Made by a program: the position numbers and the translations under genes. DNA of 14,016 bases. Origin: WLMZ01 sp037139095. Lineage in GTDB: Bacteria; Actinomycetota; Acidimicrobiia; Acidimicrobiales; Ilumatobacteraceae. The stretch covers positions 1-14,016 of the forward strand of contig JBAXHD010000055.1 of NCBI GenBank assembly GCA_037139095.1, in the 5' to 3' direction. The notes beneath the pieces were generated by a model that saw nothing but the letters and a program-made list of their open reading frames with translations, ran no database searches and was not told the origin of the DNA. Shown here piece after piece: positions 7,801 to 13,407 of this stretch (within the stretch, counting starts at the first letter, position 1; each line of letters opens with the position of its first letter).

Positions 7801-9559
7801 TCCGTCGACCTCATTTGCCGAACGGAAGCGACTGTTTGGCCTCGCTCGAAGCAGTTGGGCCGACTACGACTCGACGCTCATCAGCAATGGCGGTGGCGTG
7901 TACGCCCGCTCCGAAAAGTCGATCACGTTGTCACCGCAAGTTCGCCAACTGCTGGGGGTAGCAGATTCAGAAGTGACCCCGAGCCAACTGATTACTGCAA
8001 TCCTTCGCGCCCCGGTAGATCTGCTGTGGAACGGCGGCATCGGTACGTATGTGAAGGCCGCCAATGAGAGCCACACCGATGTTGGCGACCGATCGAACGA
8101 CGGTGTTCGTATCAACGGTGGCGAGTTGCGTTGTCGAATCGTGGGTGAGGGCGGCAACCTTGGCTTCACCCAACTTGGTCGCGTCGAATATGCGCTGGGT
8201 GGTGGATTGATCAACACCGATGCCATCGACAACTCAGCCGGTGTCGATTGCAGTGATCACGAAGTGAATATCAAGATTCTGCTCAACGGGTGCGTTCGGC
8301 GAGGCGAGCTGTCGGTTGCCGACCGCAATCAGTTGCTGCGCGAGATGACCACCGAGGTCGGCGAACTGGTGCTCAATGACAATAGGGCACAGACACTTGC
8401 CTTGACCATCGCTCGTCGCCAGGCCCTGACGATGGTCAACGTGCACACGCGATATCTGCAGTTGCTTGAGAGCGAAGGCTGGCTCAACAGGGCCCTCGAG
8501 TTCTTGCCCACAGATCGTCAGATCGCCGAGCGGCAAGCAGCCGGAATGGGCCTTACAACGCCAGAGTTTGCGGTGCTACTGGCCTACACAAAGAACGCCA
8601 ACGTGACCGAGTTGCTGCAGAGCGATTTCCCCGACGACTCGTTTCTGGACAACGACCTCATTCATTACTTTCCCGAGCCAATGCGCCAGCGTTTCGTAAC
8701 AGAGATCTTGGGGCATCAGCTCCGGCGCGAGATAGTGGCCACAACGTTGGTGAACCAGATGGTGAATCTCTCGGGTATTTCGTTTGATCATCGAATGACC
8801 GAGCAGACCGGTGCCAGCGTCACTGATATTGCTCGAGCCTGGGTTGTGATGCGTGAGGTCACGAACCTTCCGCAGTTGTGGCAAGACATTGAGGCGATTG
8901 GTGCGACCATCAAACTCGATGTGCAGCTCGACCTGTTACTCGAAGCTCGTCGCATGGCCGAACGCGGTGTGCTGTGGCTGTTGCGGCATCGTCGACCGCC
9001 AATCGACATCGGTGCCACTACTCGCGAGCTGGCCTCAGTGTTCGAGGCGGTAGTGGTGCACTACGACGAGTTTCTTCGTGGCCGTCTTGCCGCCATCACG
9101 CACTCTACGTGGGCCGGCCGCTTGGCTGCCGGGGTGCCCGACGAGCTTGCCGAACGTTCTGCGCTCTGGCCGCTGTTGCACACGGCGTTCGATGTGGTCG
9201 AGATCGCTGCGCGGCATAACCATCCATCGAAGGCAGTTGCCTCGATGTATTGGCAGCTGTTCGATTCGCTCGATGTGCTCTGGCTTTGGGAAGGCATCGG
9301 CGGCCTCCCGCGCTCAACGCGTTGGGAAACCCAAGCGCGGTCCGCGCTCCGCGACGATCTGCTGATTGGTCTTGCCGAGCTCACCGAAGATGTGCTTCGT
9401 GCGGGAAGCGATGTCGACACGTGGTTGTCGCGCAACGAGCGATCGGTGGCGCGAGTGTCAACAATGTTTCATGAGGTTCGGCGCAGCGACACGTTCGATA
9501 TCACCACGCTGACGGTCGGCGTGCGTCAGTTGCGTAACTTGGCGCTGGCCACATCCTGA
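4844..9559 (+). CDS. gdh: NAD-specific glutamate dehydrogenase, large 180-kDa class
   Basis: This enzyme oxidatively deaminates glutamate to 2-oxoglutarate and ammonia with NAD+, in the cytosol. At 1571 residues it fits the large bacterial class (about 1,600 residues; mycobacterial and Pseudomonas examples). The N-terminal regulatory part has ACT-like segments, for example SVLLVITDDAPFLVDTVRL near residue 86. The catalytic domain carries GGIRWSDRREDFRTEVLG near 780-797, then K802, K807 and the PAGAKGGF motif with K817, the likely catalytic lysine region. The NAD-binding loop is G949-I-G-D-M-S-G-D-V-F-G-N-G961. GEGGNLGFTQLGRVEYALGG near 1100 is another family block. The start at ATG 4844 (MAYREPL) is chosen over an open extension from 4796. 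In mycobacteria and corynebacteria related nitrogen/carbon flux is set by the FHA protein GarA/OdhI; whether that applies here cannot be seen. The downstream small gene appears co-transcribed. Confidence 0.95.
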   Translation: MAYREPLSAALTAVVARALEVCVSSDRELVAAFVPELLGEIDNDELTLLSADELAATCVAHLQLGRVRRRAHTLVELRSGLGESRSVLLVITDDAPFLVDTVRLVLERHGLEIHLMVHPMIDVARGPAHELVGVVAGAPREAWTQMEIDRCPDAEVTIVEAEVRAAIARVHLAVDDVDAMRARAHAVAEQLIEGPVLGRSVSETEQVSKFVGWLTRQHFVFLGVASYDLRGDELRVVAQSQLGLMRVNDAADPMFAGGNALVSIVRADAEVDVHRQARPVCIAVRRFDTGGVVVGEHRFVGLFSAAAYRVSISTIPLIRERVAWVLARSKVDPASHTGRALRTVLETFPRDELFEIARHELAEVCSTIVSLQDRSIVRVLELRSPMSGWQTLAVYLPRVRLTPETPLRVAQRVAVLTNAQRMEFDTFVSTGALARVTVNIRRSEPIDDAELALLGADIDAFTQRWRDRFRDALVAGLGEQEAVRLFHRYAENLPDEYTSITSPEMAVLDTQRIDTLLNTDGDTATAFVPMPGGPANEYRFRLYRRDVALTLAELLPYLDQLGLQAIDERPFALHIGDDSVYVYDVGVRLPDNTRLTEAVVDELQRTFRLLLSAAIESDGFNRLVLRAALSSREVEVLRAYAKYLRQTSIPFSQQFIENTLAKYPTVAALLVAYFRERFDPEVAQRGDEAVLHIRDRLDVELAAIPSLDEDRICRTLANLVAATLRTNAFRPAAAGGHRAVIALKLEPSLIADLVQPKPMFEIWVCSPRIEGVHLRSQRIARGGIRWSDRREDFRTEVLGLMKAQVVKNAVIVPAGAKGGFVVKRPPAQSEDLRTEVVACYRDFIGGLLDLTDNYVGAAIVGPPHTVRYDGDDPYFVVAADKGTASFSDIANEIAAAYDFWLGDAFASGGSVGYDHKAMAITARGAWQSVRRHAQVIGLDADTDALTVVGIGDMSGDVFGNGLLQSPYVKLVAAFDHRHVFLDPDPDPSTSFAERKRLFGLARSSWADYDSTLISNGGGVYARSEKSITLSPQVRQLLGVADSEVTPSQLITAILRAPVDLLWNGGIGTYVKAANESHTDVGDRSNDGVRINGGELRCRIVGEGGNLGFTQLGRVEYALGGGLINTDAIDNSAGVDCSDHEVNIKILLNGCVRRGELSVADRNQLLREMTTEVGELVLNDNRAQTLALTIARRQALTMVNVHTRYLQLLESEGWLNRALEFLPTDRQIAERQAAGMGLTTPEFAVLLAYTKNANVTELLQSDFPDDSFLDNDLIHYFPEPMRQRFVTEILGHQLRREIVATTLVNQMVNLSGISFDHRMTEQTGASVTDIARAWVVMREVTNLPQLWQDIEAIGATIKLDVQLDLLLEARRMAERGVLWLLRHRRPPIDIGATTRELASVFEAVVVHYDEFLRGRLAAITHSTWAGRLAAGVPDELAERSALWPLLHTAFDVVEIAARHNHPSKAVASMYWQLFDSLDVLWLWEGIGGLPRSTRWETQARSALRDDLLIGLAELTEDVLRAGSDVDTWLSRNERSVARVSTMFHEVRRSDTFDITTLTVGVRQLRNLALATS

Positions 9560-9563
9560 GGAG
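9558..9563 (+). promoter_or_regulatory. Ribosome binding site overlapping the dehydrogenase stop codon
   Basis: GAGGAG begins inside the TGA stop (9557-9559) of glutamate dehydrogenase and lies 10 bases before ATG 9574. This indicates tight coupling of the NTF2-like gene to the dehydrogenase. Confidence 0.65.
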
Positions 9564-9573
9564 CGCGTCACCC

Positions 9574-10011
9574 ATGAATCCACGTGAAGGTATCGAGCGA
9601 TTGTTGTTTGCCTATTGCGACGGCATCGATCGAGGCGATTTCGAATCCACCGCCAACCTGTTCGGCGAAGCCGGCCTGTATGGCCTCGTTGGTGGGGGAG
9701 CGGCCAAAGGGGCTCAGCAGGTATTGGCCACCTTTCACGCCAGCGTTCGCACGTACGACGGCTTGCCGCGTACCCGTCATGTGGTCACCAACGTGGTCAT
9801 CGATGTGCACGACAACCAGACAAGCGGCACTGCCCGCTCGTACATCACGGTGATGCATCAGGCCCCTGGCTGCGCGCTCGCGCCAGTGGTCAGTGGCACG
9901 TATCACGATCGAGTCCATCTCGTGGGCGGTCAGTGGCAGTTCGCCGAGCGGCGCATGATCATCGAACTCATCGGCGACATGAGCACGCATCTCAAGACCA
10001 CCCCGTTCTAG
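9574..10011 (+). CDS. NTF2/SnoaL-like fold protein
   Basis: This 145-residue protein has the pattern of the NTF2-like superfamily, a cone-shaped alpha+beta fold used by polyketide cyclases, dehydratases, isomerases and binding proteins. Visible family features are an opening helix pair with AYCDGIDRGDFESTANLF (13-30), RTRHVVTNVVIDV (67-79), a central strand (TARSYITVMHQ), and the closing SGTYHDRVHLVGGQWQFAER (107-126). H69 and D22 are possible pocket residues, but I cannot assign a reaction. Standing alone after a dehydrogenase it is unlikely to be a ring-hydroxylating dioxygenase beta subunit, although that family shares the fold. The start is well supported by GAGGAG 10 bases upstream, overlapping the dehydrogenase stop, so the two are probably one transcript. 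Its stop overlaps the stop of the convergent patatin gene. Confidence 0.8.
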   Translation: MNPREGIERLLFAYCDGIDRGDFESTANLFGEAGLYGLVGGGAAKGAQQVLATFHASVRTYDGLPRTRHVVTNVVIDVHDNQTSGTARSYITVMHQAPGCALAPVVSGTYHDRVHLVGGQWQFAERRMIIELIGDMSTHLKTTPF

Positions 10012-10853
10012 GCGCTTTCCAGCACTCGCTCGAGGTATGCAACGGTGTCGTGGTAGCTCTGTTGCAAGAGTGTGCCAGTACGACTGAGATCGAGCGCCGA
10101 CATGGTTCCCGAGGCTGGGCTGCGCGGATACAGCATTGGTATCTCGGCAAAGTCGGTGAGATAGCGCAGCACTGTTTGGCGCGAATACACCTCGGTGACA
10201 TAGGCCGCTAACGACGACACAGAGTTCGGCCGATCCAGCGACACGTATGGGTTGGTGGTGTCGAGTACAACCAAACTGCGCGCGCCCATCGCTACCGCAT
10301 GACGAATGGGTACGTTGTCGGCGAGACCGCCGTCGTAGTAAAAGCGTTGATTACGGTGCACGGGTGGAAACAGTCCAGGAATCGCGCTGCTCGCAAGCAG
10401 CGCGCTCTCAAGCTCGCCGTCGGTGAACAACTCGGGCACGCCACGATGCAGGTCTACGGCCACCGCCCCGAACGGCAGCGCGAGGTCCTCAATCAGGTGA
10501 AAGCCGCTGAGCTGCGAGCGAATGTTGAACGCCAGCGCGTCGTTCGCGAACAGGCTGAGGCGGGTTCGGCGCCAGCGTAAGAGTGGAGTCACCCCGCGCC
10601 AGCGGACGGGGTTGATGTGCGACGTCTTGGTCCAGAAATTGATGAGCTTGTCGACAGCCGAGGTGGGGTCGGCCGCAAGAATCGCCCCGTTGAACGCGCC
10701 GATCGAGGTGCCAACCACGAGATCGGGTGTGATGCCACGTTCGAGCAACGCGCGCAGCATGCCCACCTGCACGGCACCGAGTGCGCCGCCACCACCAAGC
10801 ACGAACCCAATCGGACGCGGCAGCGGTGTCAGTACCGGACGTGATGTGGGCAT
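10008..10853 (-). CDS. Patatin-like phospholipase family protein
   Basis: This 281-residue protein is a bacterial patatin-type serine lipid acyl hydrolase (RssA/NTE-like). The Ser-Asp dyad and oxyanion hole are intact: glycine-rich GFVLGGGGALGAVQVGML at residues 16-33, nucleophile elbow G48-T-S50-I-G52, and D174-G-G176 in FYYDGGLADNVP. The region between (FHLIEDLALPFGAVAVDL, SALLASSAIPGLFPPV) follows the usual family order. There is no signal peptide or membrane span, so it is probably cytosolic or loosely membrane-associated. The frame is open to 11657 because it runs antisense through gltX. I start at ATG 10853 (MPTSRPVLTPLPRPIGFVLGG), which puts the glycine loop at the normal distance from the N-terminus; GAAG just upstream is a weak ribosome binding site. 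It is divergent from gltX with a 102-base gap. The lipid substrate is unknown. Confidence 0.92.
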   Translation of the reverse strand: MPTSRPVLTPLPRPIGFVLGGGGALGAVQVGMLRALLERGITPDLVVGTSIGAFNGAILAADPTSAVDKLINFWTKTSHINPVRWRGVTPLLRWRRTRLSLFANDALAFNIRSQLSGFHLIEDLALPFGAVAVDLHRGVPELFTDGELESALLASSAIPGLFPPVHRNQRFYYDGGLADNVPIRHAVAMGARSLVVLDTTNPYVSLDRPNSVSSLAAYVTEVYSRQTVLRYLTDFAEIPMLYPRSPASGTMSALDLSRTGTLLQQSYHDTVAYLERVLESA

Positions 10854-10936
10854 GTCTTCAGCATGGACTCGCAATGCAATCGACGCAAGGGATCGGGCGA
10901 CACTGTTATGGCGTCCCCAAGCCTCGAGTCGCTCGG

Positions 10937-10949
10937 CAGGTAGCCTGCT
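10937..10949 (+). promoter_or_regulatory. Possible -10 element within a short palindrome, just before gltX
   Basis: GCAGG-TAG-CCTGC is a perfect 5-base inverted repeat. It contains TAGCCT (10941-10946), a possible -10, ending 9 bases before the gltX ATG. If used, the transcript would start at or very near the ATG (leaderless), matching the absence of a ribosome binding site. No convincing -35 is visible. Confidence 0.3.
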
Positions 10950-10955
10950 TGAGCC

Positions 10956-12380
10956 ATGACTGATCGTCCGCTTCGTCTTCGTTTCGCTCCATCGCCTACG
11001 GGCTTCTTCCACGTTGGTGGCGCCCGCACTGCTCTGTACAACTGGGCGATCGCTCAGCGCGAGGGCGGAACCTTCGTGTTGCGCATCGAAGACACCGATG
11101 AAGCGCGAAACCAGCCTGAGTGGACTCAGGGCATCATTGATGCCCTCGCGTGGATCGGTATTTCTGCCGACGACGAGCACTTCGAGGGCCCCTACTTTCA
11201 GAGCACGTATGCCGATGCGCACATCGCTGCCGCCACGCGCCTCTACGAGGCCGGCGCTGCGTATTACTGCGACCTCACGGGCGATGAAGTTCAAGAGCGC
11301 GCCAAAGCCAATGGCAAGCCCGGCTACGACGGCTACTCGCGTGATCGCGGTCTCGAACCAGGCCCGGGTCGTGTGCTCCGGTTCCGCGTTCCCGAGGGCA
11401 CCACAATTGTGCACGACCTCGTTCGTGGCGAGGTGTCGTTCGACAACGCCAACATCGAAGACTTCGTGCTGTTGCGCGGCAACGGTTCGCCTATGTTTCT
11501 GTTGGCCAACGTTGTCGACGACATCACCATGCGCATTAGCCATGTGGTGCGAGCCGAAGAACACCTTCCGAATACGCCCAAGCAACAGATGCTGTGGAAC
11601 GCGCTCGGCGTAGAGCCGCCGGTGTGGGCGCACGTTCCCGTGCTGGTCAACGAGCAACGCAAGAAGCTCTCGAAGCGCCGCGACAAGGTGGCGGTCGAGC
11701 AGTACCGAGCCGAAGGCTTTCTGGCTGACGGCATGGTGAACTACTTGATGACACTCGGCTGGGCTCCCAGCGGCGACACCGAGATTGTTCCGTGGTCACG
11801 TGTCGTGGCCGACTTCCGCCTCGAAGACGTGAACCACTCGCCAGCGTTCTTCGATCTCAAAAAGCTGTCGGCGTTCAATGCCGAATACATCCGGGCGCTC
11901 AGCCTCGATGCGTTCATCGAAGCCTGTGCTCCGTTTGTTCTTGCGCCCGATGTGCCATGGAACCCGGAGCACTTCAATCCGGTGGTGTTCTCGGCAATGG
12001 CGCCGCTGGCTCAGACCCGTGTGACGCGACTCGACGAGGTTGTACCGATGGTCGACTTCTTGTTCCTCGCCGACGCTCCTATCGACGAGGTCGCCTTCAC
12101 CAAGACCATGGGCGCCCCCAACGCCGGCGAACTTCTCGCCGAAGTCATCGAGGCCTACGGCACTGCCGAGTGGGAACACGAGGCGCTCAAAGAAACGCTT
12201 GAAGCAATCGGTGAGGGCTACCAACTCAAGCTCGGTAAGGCGCAGGCACCGATTCGAGTGGCGGTCACTGGTCGCACTGTTGGCCCACCATTGTTCGAAT
12301 CATTGGTGCTGCTCGGTCGCGAAGAAACCTTGCGCCGCTTGCAAGCAGCCGTGCAGCGCGCCGGAGTTTTGCCGGGGTGA
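10956..12380 (+). CDS. gltX: Glutamyl-tRNA synthetase (GluRS), class I
   Basis: This cytosolic enzyme attaches glutamate to tRNA-Glu, and in bacteria lacking GlnRS also to tRNA-Gln for later amidation by GatCAB. At 474 residues it has normal length. The HIGH-type motif is PSPTGFFHVGGARTALYN (residues 12-29, H19-V-G-G22), followed by the family block FVLRIEDTDEAR (40-51). The KMSKS-type motif is KKLSKRRD (236-243). The C-terminal anticodon-binding domain is complete and ends in VQRAGVLPG. The start at ATG 10956 (MTDRPLRLRFAPSPTG) fits family N-termini. No clear ribosome binding site precedes it. The stop overlaps the GTG of the next gene by four bases. tRNA-Gln and tRNA-Glu genes lie about 700 and 930 bases downstream, agreeing with its role. 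Whether it is non-discriminating cannot be decided from these motifs alone, but actinobacteria generally use that route. Confidence 0.97.
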   Translation: MTDRPLRLRFAPSPTGFFHVGGARTALYNWAIAQREGGTFVLRIEDTDEARNQPEWTQGIIDALAWIGISADDEHFEGPYFQSTYADAHIAAATRLYEAGAAYYCDLTGDEVQERAKANGKPGYDGYSRDRGLEPGPGRVLRFRVPEGTTIVHDLVRGEVSFDNANIEDFVLLRGNGSPMFLLANVVDDITMRISHVVRAEEHLPNTPKQQMLWNALGVEPPVWAHVPVLVNEQRKKLSKRRDKVAVEQYRAEGFLADGMVNYLMTLGWAPSGDTEIVPWSRVVADFRLEDVNHSPAFFDLKKLSAFNAEYIRALSLDAFIEACAPFVLAPDVPWNPEHFNPVVFSAMAPLAQTRVTRLDEVVPMVDFLFLADAPIDEVAFTKTMGAPNAGELLAEVIEAYGTAEWEHEALKETLEAIGEGYQLKLGKAQAPIRVAVTGRTVGPPLFESLVLLGREETLRRLQAAVQRAGVLPG

Positions 12381-13042
12381 GTAGCGAGGCCTCCGATGCC
12401 GTTGGCACAGTTGAGCGCACGGTGCGCCCACGCTGGAGGCGTCGGGCTATCGAAGCATTGGCGGCCGTTGTTTGTCTCGCAGGCGTGTACTACTGCGTCA
12501 ACCTGTATCAGGTGTGGTCGGTGGGCAACAGCGACCAGGTCCGCGCCGCAGATGCCATCGTGGTGCTCGGCGCCGCGCAATACGACGGCCGTCCGTCGCC
12601 TCAGCTGCGGGCACGTCTCGATCACGTGGTCGAGCTGTGGAAACTCGGCGTGGCGCCACTCGTGGTTGTCACTGGCGGCAATCAACCAGGCGATCGCTTC
12701 ACCGAAGCCAGTGCTTCGGCCGCCTACCTTGAGCAACATGGCGTGACCGCTGCTGCGATCTTGCAGGAGAACCGCGGTCACTCGAGTTGGGAGTCGTTGG
12801 CTGGCGTGGCGAAGCTACTCAACCAACGCAGCGCCACCCGGGTGTTATTGGTCAGCGACCCGTTTCATTCGCTGCGAATCCGGCTTGTGGCTCAAGAGTT
12901 GGGACTCACGGCCTACGTGTCTCCCACAAGAACAAGCCCGGTGCGCGGCGCGACAGCTGTGATCAAAGAACTGAAGGAAGCGCTCGGCATCTCGATCGGC
13001 CGTGTGATTGGTTTCAAGAGGTTGTTCTCTCTCACCGGTTGA
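12377..13042 (+). CDS. DUF218/YdcF-like membrane-anchored protein
   Basis: This 221-residue protein carries a DUF218 domain, as in YdcF, SanA and ElyC, which are linked to envelope functions in Enterobacteria but lack a well-defined general reaction. After a basic segment (RPRWRRR, 17-23) there is one hydrophobic helix at about 25-44, so the domain is probably outside the membrane. Domain blocks are ADAIVVLGAAQYDGRPSPQL (58-77), PLVVVTGG (94-101), TEASASAAYLEQHGV (109-123), LQENRGHSSWESL (129-141) and VLLVSDPFHSLRIRL (156-170). The conserved acidic and histidine residues are kept (E110, E131, D161, H164). It starts with GTG 12377, inside the gltX stop (GTGA overlap), so it is almost certainly translated from the gltX transcript. 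No functional link to aminoacylation is known to me. Confidence 0.88.
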   Translation: MSSEASDAVGTVERTVRPRWRRRAIEALAAVVCLAGVYYCVNLYQVWSVGNSDQVRAADAIVVLGAAQYDGRPSPQLRARLDHVVELWKLGVAPLVVVTGGNQPGDRFTEASASAAYLEQHGVTAAAILQENRGHSSWESLAGVAKLLNQRSATRVLLVSDPFHSLRIRLVAQELGLTAYVSPTRTSPVRGATAVIKELKEALGISIGRVIGFKRLFSLTG

Positions 13043-13045
13043 GTG

Positions 13046-13073
13046 TTGGCGACTCGCTACTGAGCGGTACACT
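13046..13073 (+). promoter_or_regulatory. Promoter candidate for tRNA-Gln
   Basis: TTGGCG (13046-13051) and TACACT (13068-13073) are separated by 16 bases, placing a start near 13080, about 19 bases before the tRNA. It sits immediately after the stop of the DUF218 gene. Confidence 0.5.
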
Positions 13074-13098
13074 TCGTTGCCCTCACGGGGAATCGTGA

Positions 13099-13170
13099 TG
13101 GGGAGTGGTGTAACTGGCAACACAGCAGTTTCTGGTACTGTTATTCAGGGTTCGATTCCTTGCTCCCCAG
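13099..13170 (+). tRNA. tRNA-Gln (anticodon CUG)
   Basis: A complete cloverleaf of 72 bases can be drawn. The acceptor stem TGGGGAG (13099-13105) pairs with CTCCCCA (13163-13169), with discriminator G13170. The D-arm is GTG...CAC. The anticodon stem GCAGT/ACTGT flanks the loop TTCTGGT with anticodon CTG at 13132-13134. The T-arm is CAGGG-TTCGATT-CCTTG. CCA is not encoded. The first pair is U1-A72, the identity feature by which GatCAB recognises tRNA-Gln in organisms that make Gln-tRNA by transamidation; this fits a non-discriminating GluRS. It reads CAG codons. Confidence 0.95.
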
Positions 13171-13180
13171 CTCAACGACG

Positions 13181-13220
13181 GTCGGTCTACTGGTCTCCAG
13201 TGGCCGACATTGTTCGTTTT
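13181..13220 (+). terminator. Hairpin terminator after tRNA-Gln
   Basis: GTCGG (13181-13185) pairs with CCGAC (13204-13208), enclosing ACTGG-TCT-CCAGT. The hairpin is followed by the T-rich ATTGTTCGTTTT. It starts 10 bases after the tRNA and fits an intrinsic terminator. Confidence 0.65.
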
Positions 13221-13266
13221 CGGCACATGTTTGTGCCAAGCAACTGAGACCCATTGCGCCCGCCGG

Positions 13267-13295
13267 TTGGCCTGCCGCTGCGCTGACGCTAGATT
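13267..13295 (+). promoter_or_regulatory. Promoter candidate for tRNA-Glu
   Basis: TTGGCC (13267-13272) and TAGATT (13290-13295) are exactly 17 bases apart, predicting a start near 13302, about 11 bases before the tRNA. This is the best promoter-like match in the window and lies after the tRNA-Gln terminator. Confidence 0.6.
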
Positions 13296-13312
13296 GCGAG
13301 GGCTACTTGCAC

Positions 13313-13385
13313 GGCCCCATCGTCTAGTGGCCTAGGACACTACCCTCTCAAGGTAGCGGCACGGGTTCGAATCCCGTTGGGGCTG
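13313..13385 (+). tRNA. tRNA-Glu (anticodon CUC)
   Basis: A 73-base cloverleaf is clear. The acceptor GGCCCCA (13313-13319) pairs with TGGGGCT (13378-13384), discriminator G13385. The D-stem is GTC/GAC with CTAGTGGCCTAG in the loop. The anticodon stem CTACC/GGTAG carries the loop CTCTCAA with anticodon CTC at 13347-13349. The T-arm is ACGGG-TTCGAAT-CCCGT. CCA is not encoded. The first acceptor pair is a G-U wobble rather than the commoner G-C. It reads GAG codons. A stem GGGCT/AGCCC (13380-13384 with 13394-13398) overlapping its 3' end might act in termination, but this is weak. Confidence 0.96.
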
Positions 13386-13407
13386 CCAACATAAGCCCAT
13401 TTCAGGG

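Noticed and set aside
10854..11657. Upstream extension of the patatin frame through gltX
   Set aside because: It is antisense to the conserved N-terminal half of GluRS; the patatin domain is complete from ATG 10853.
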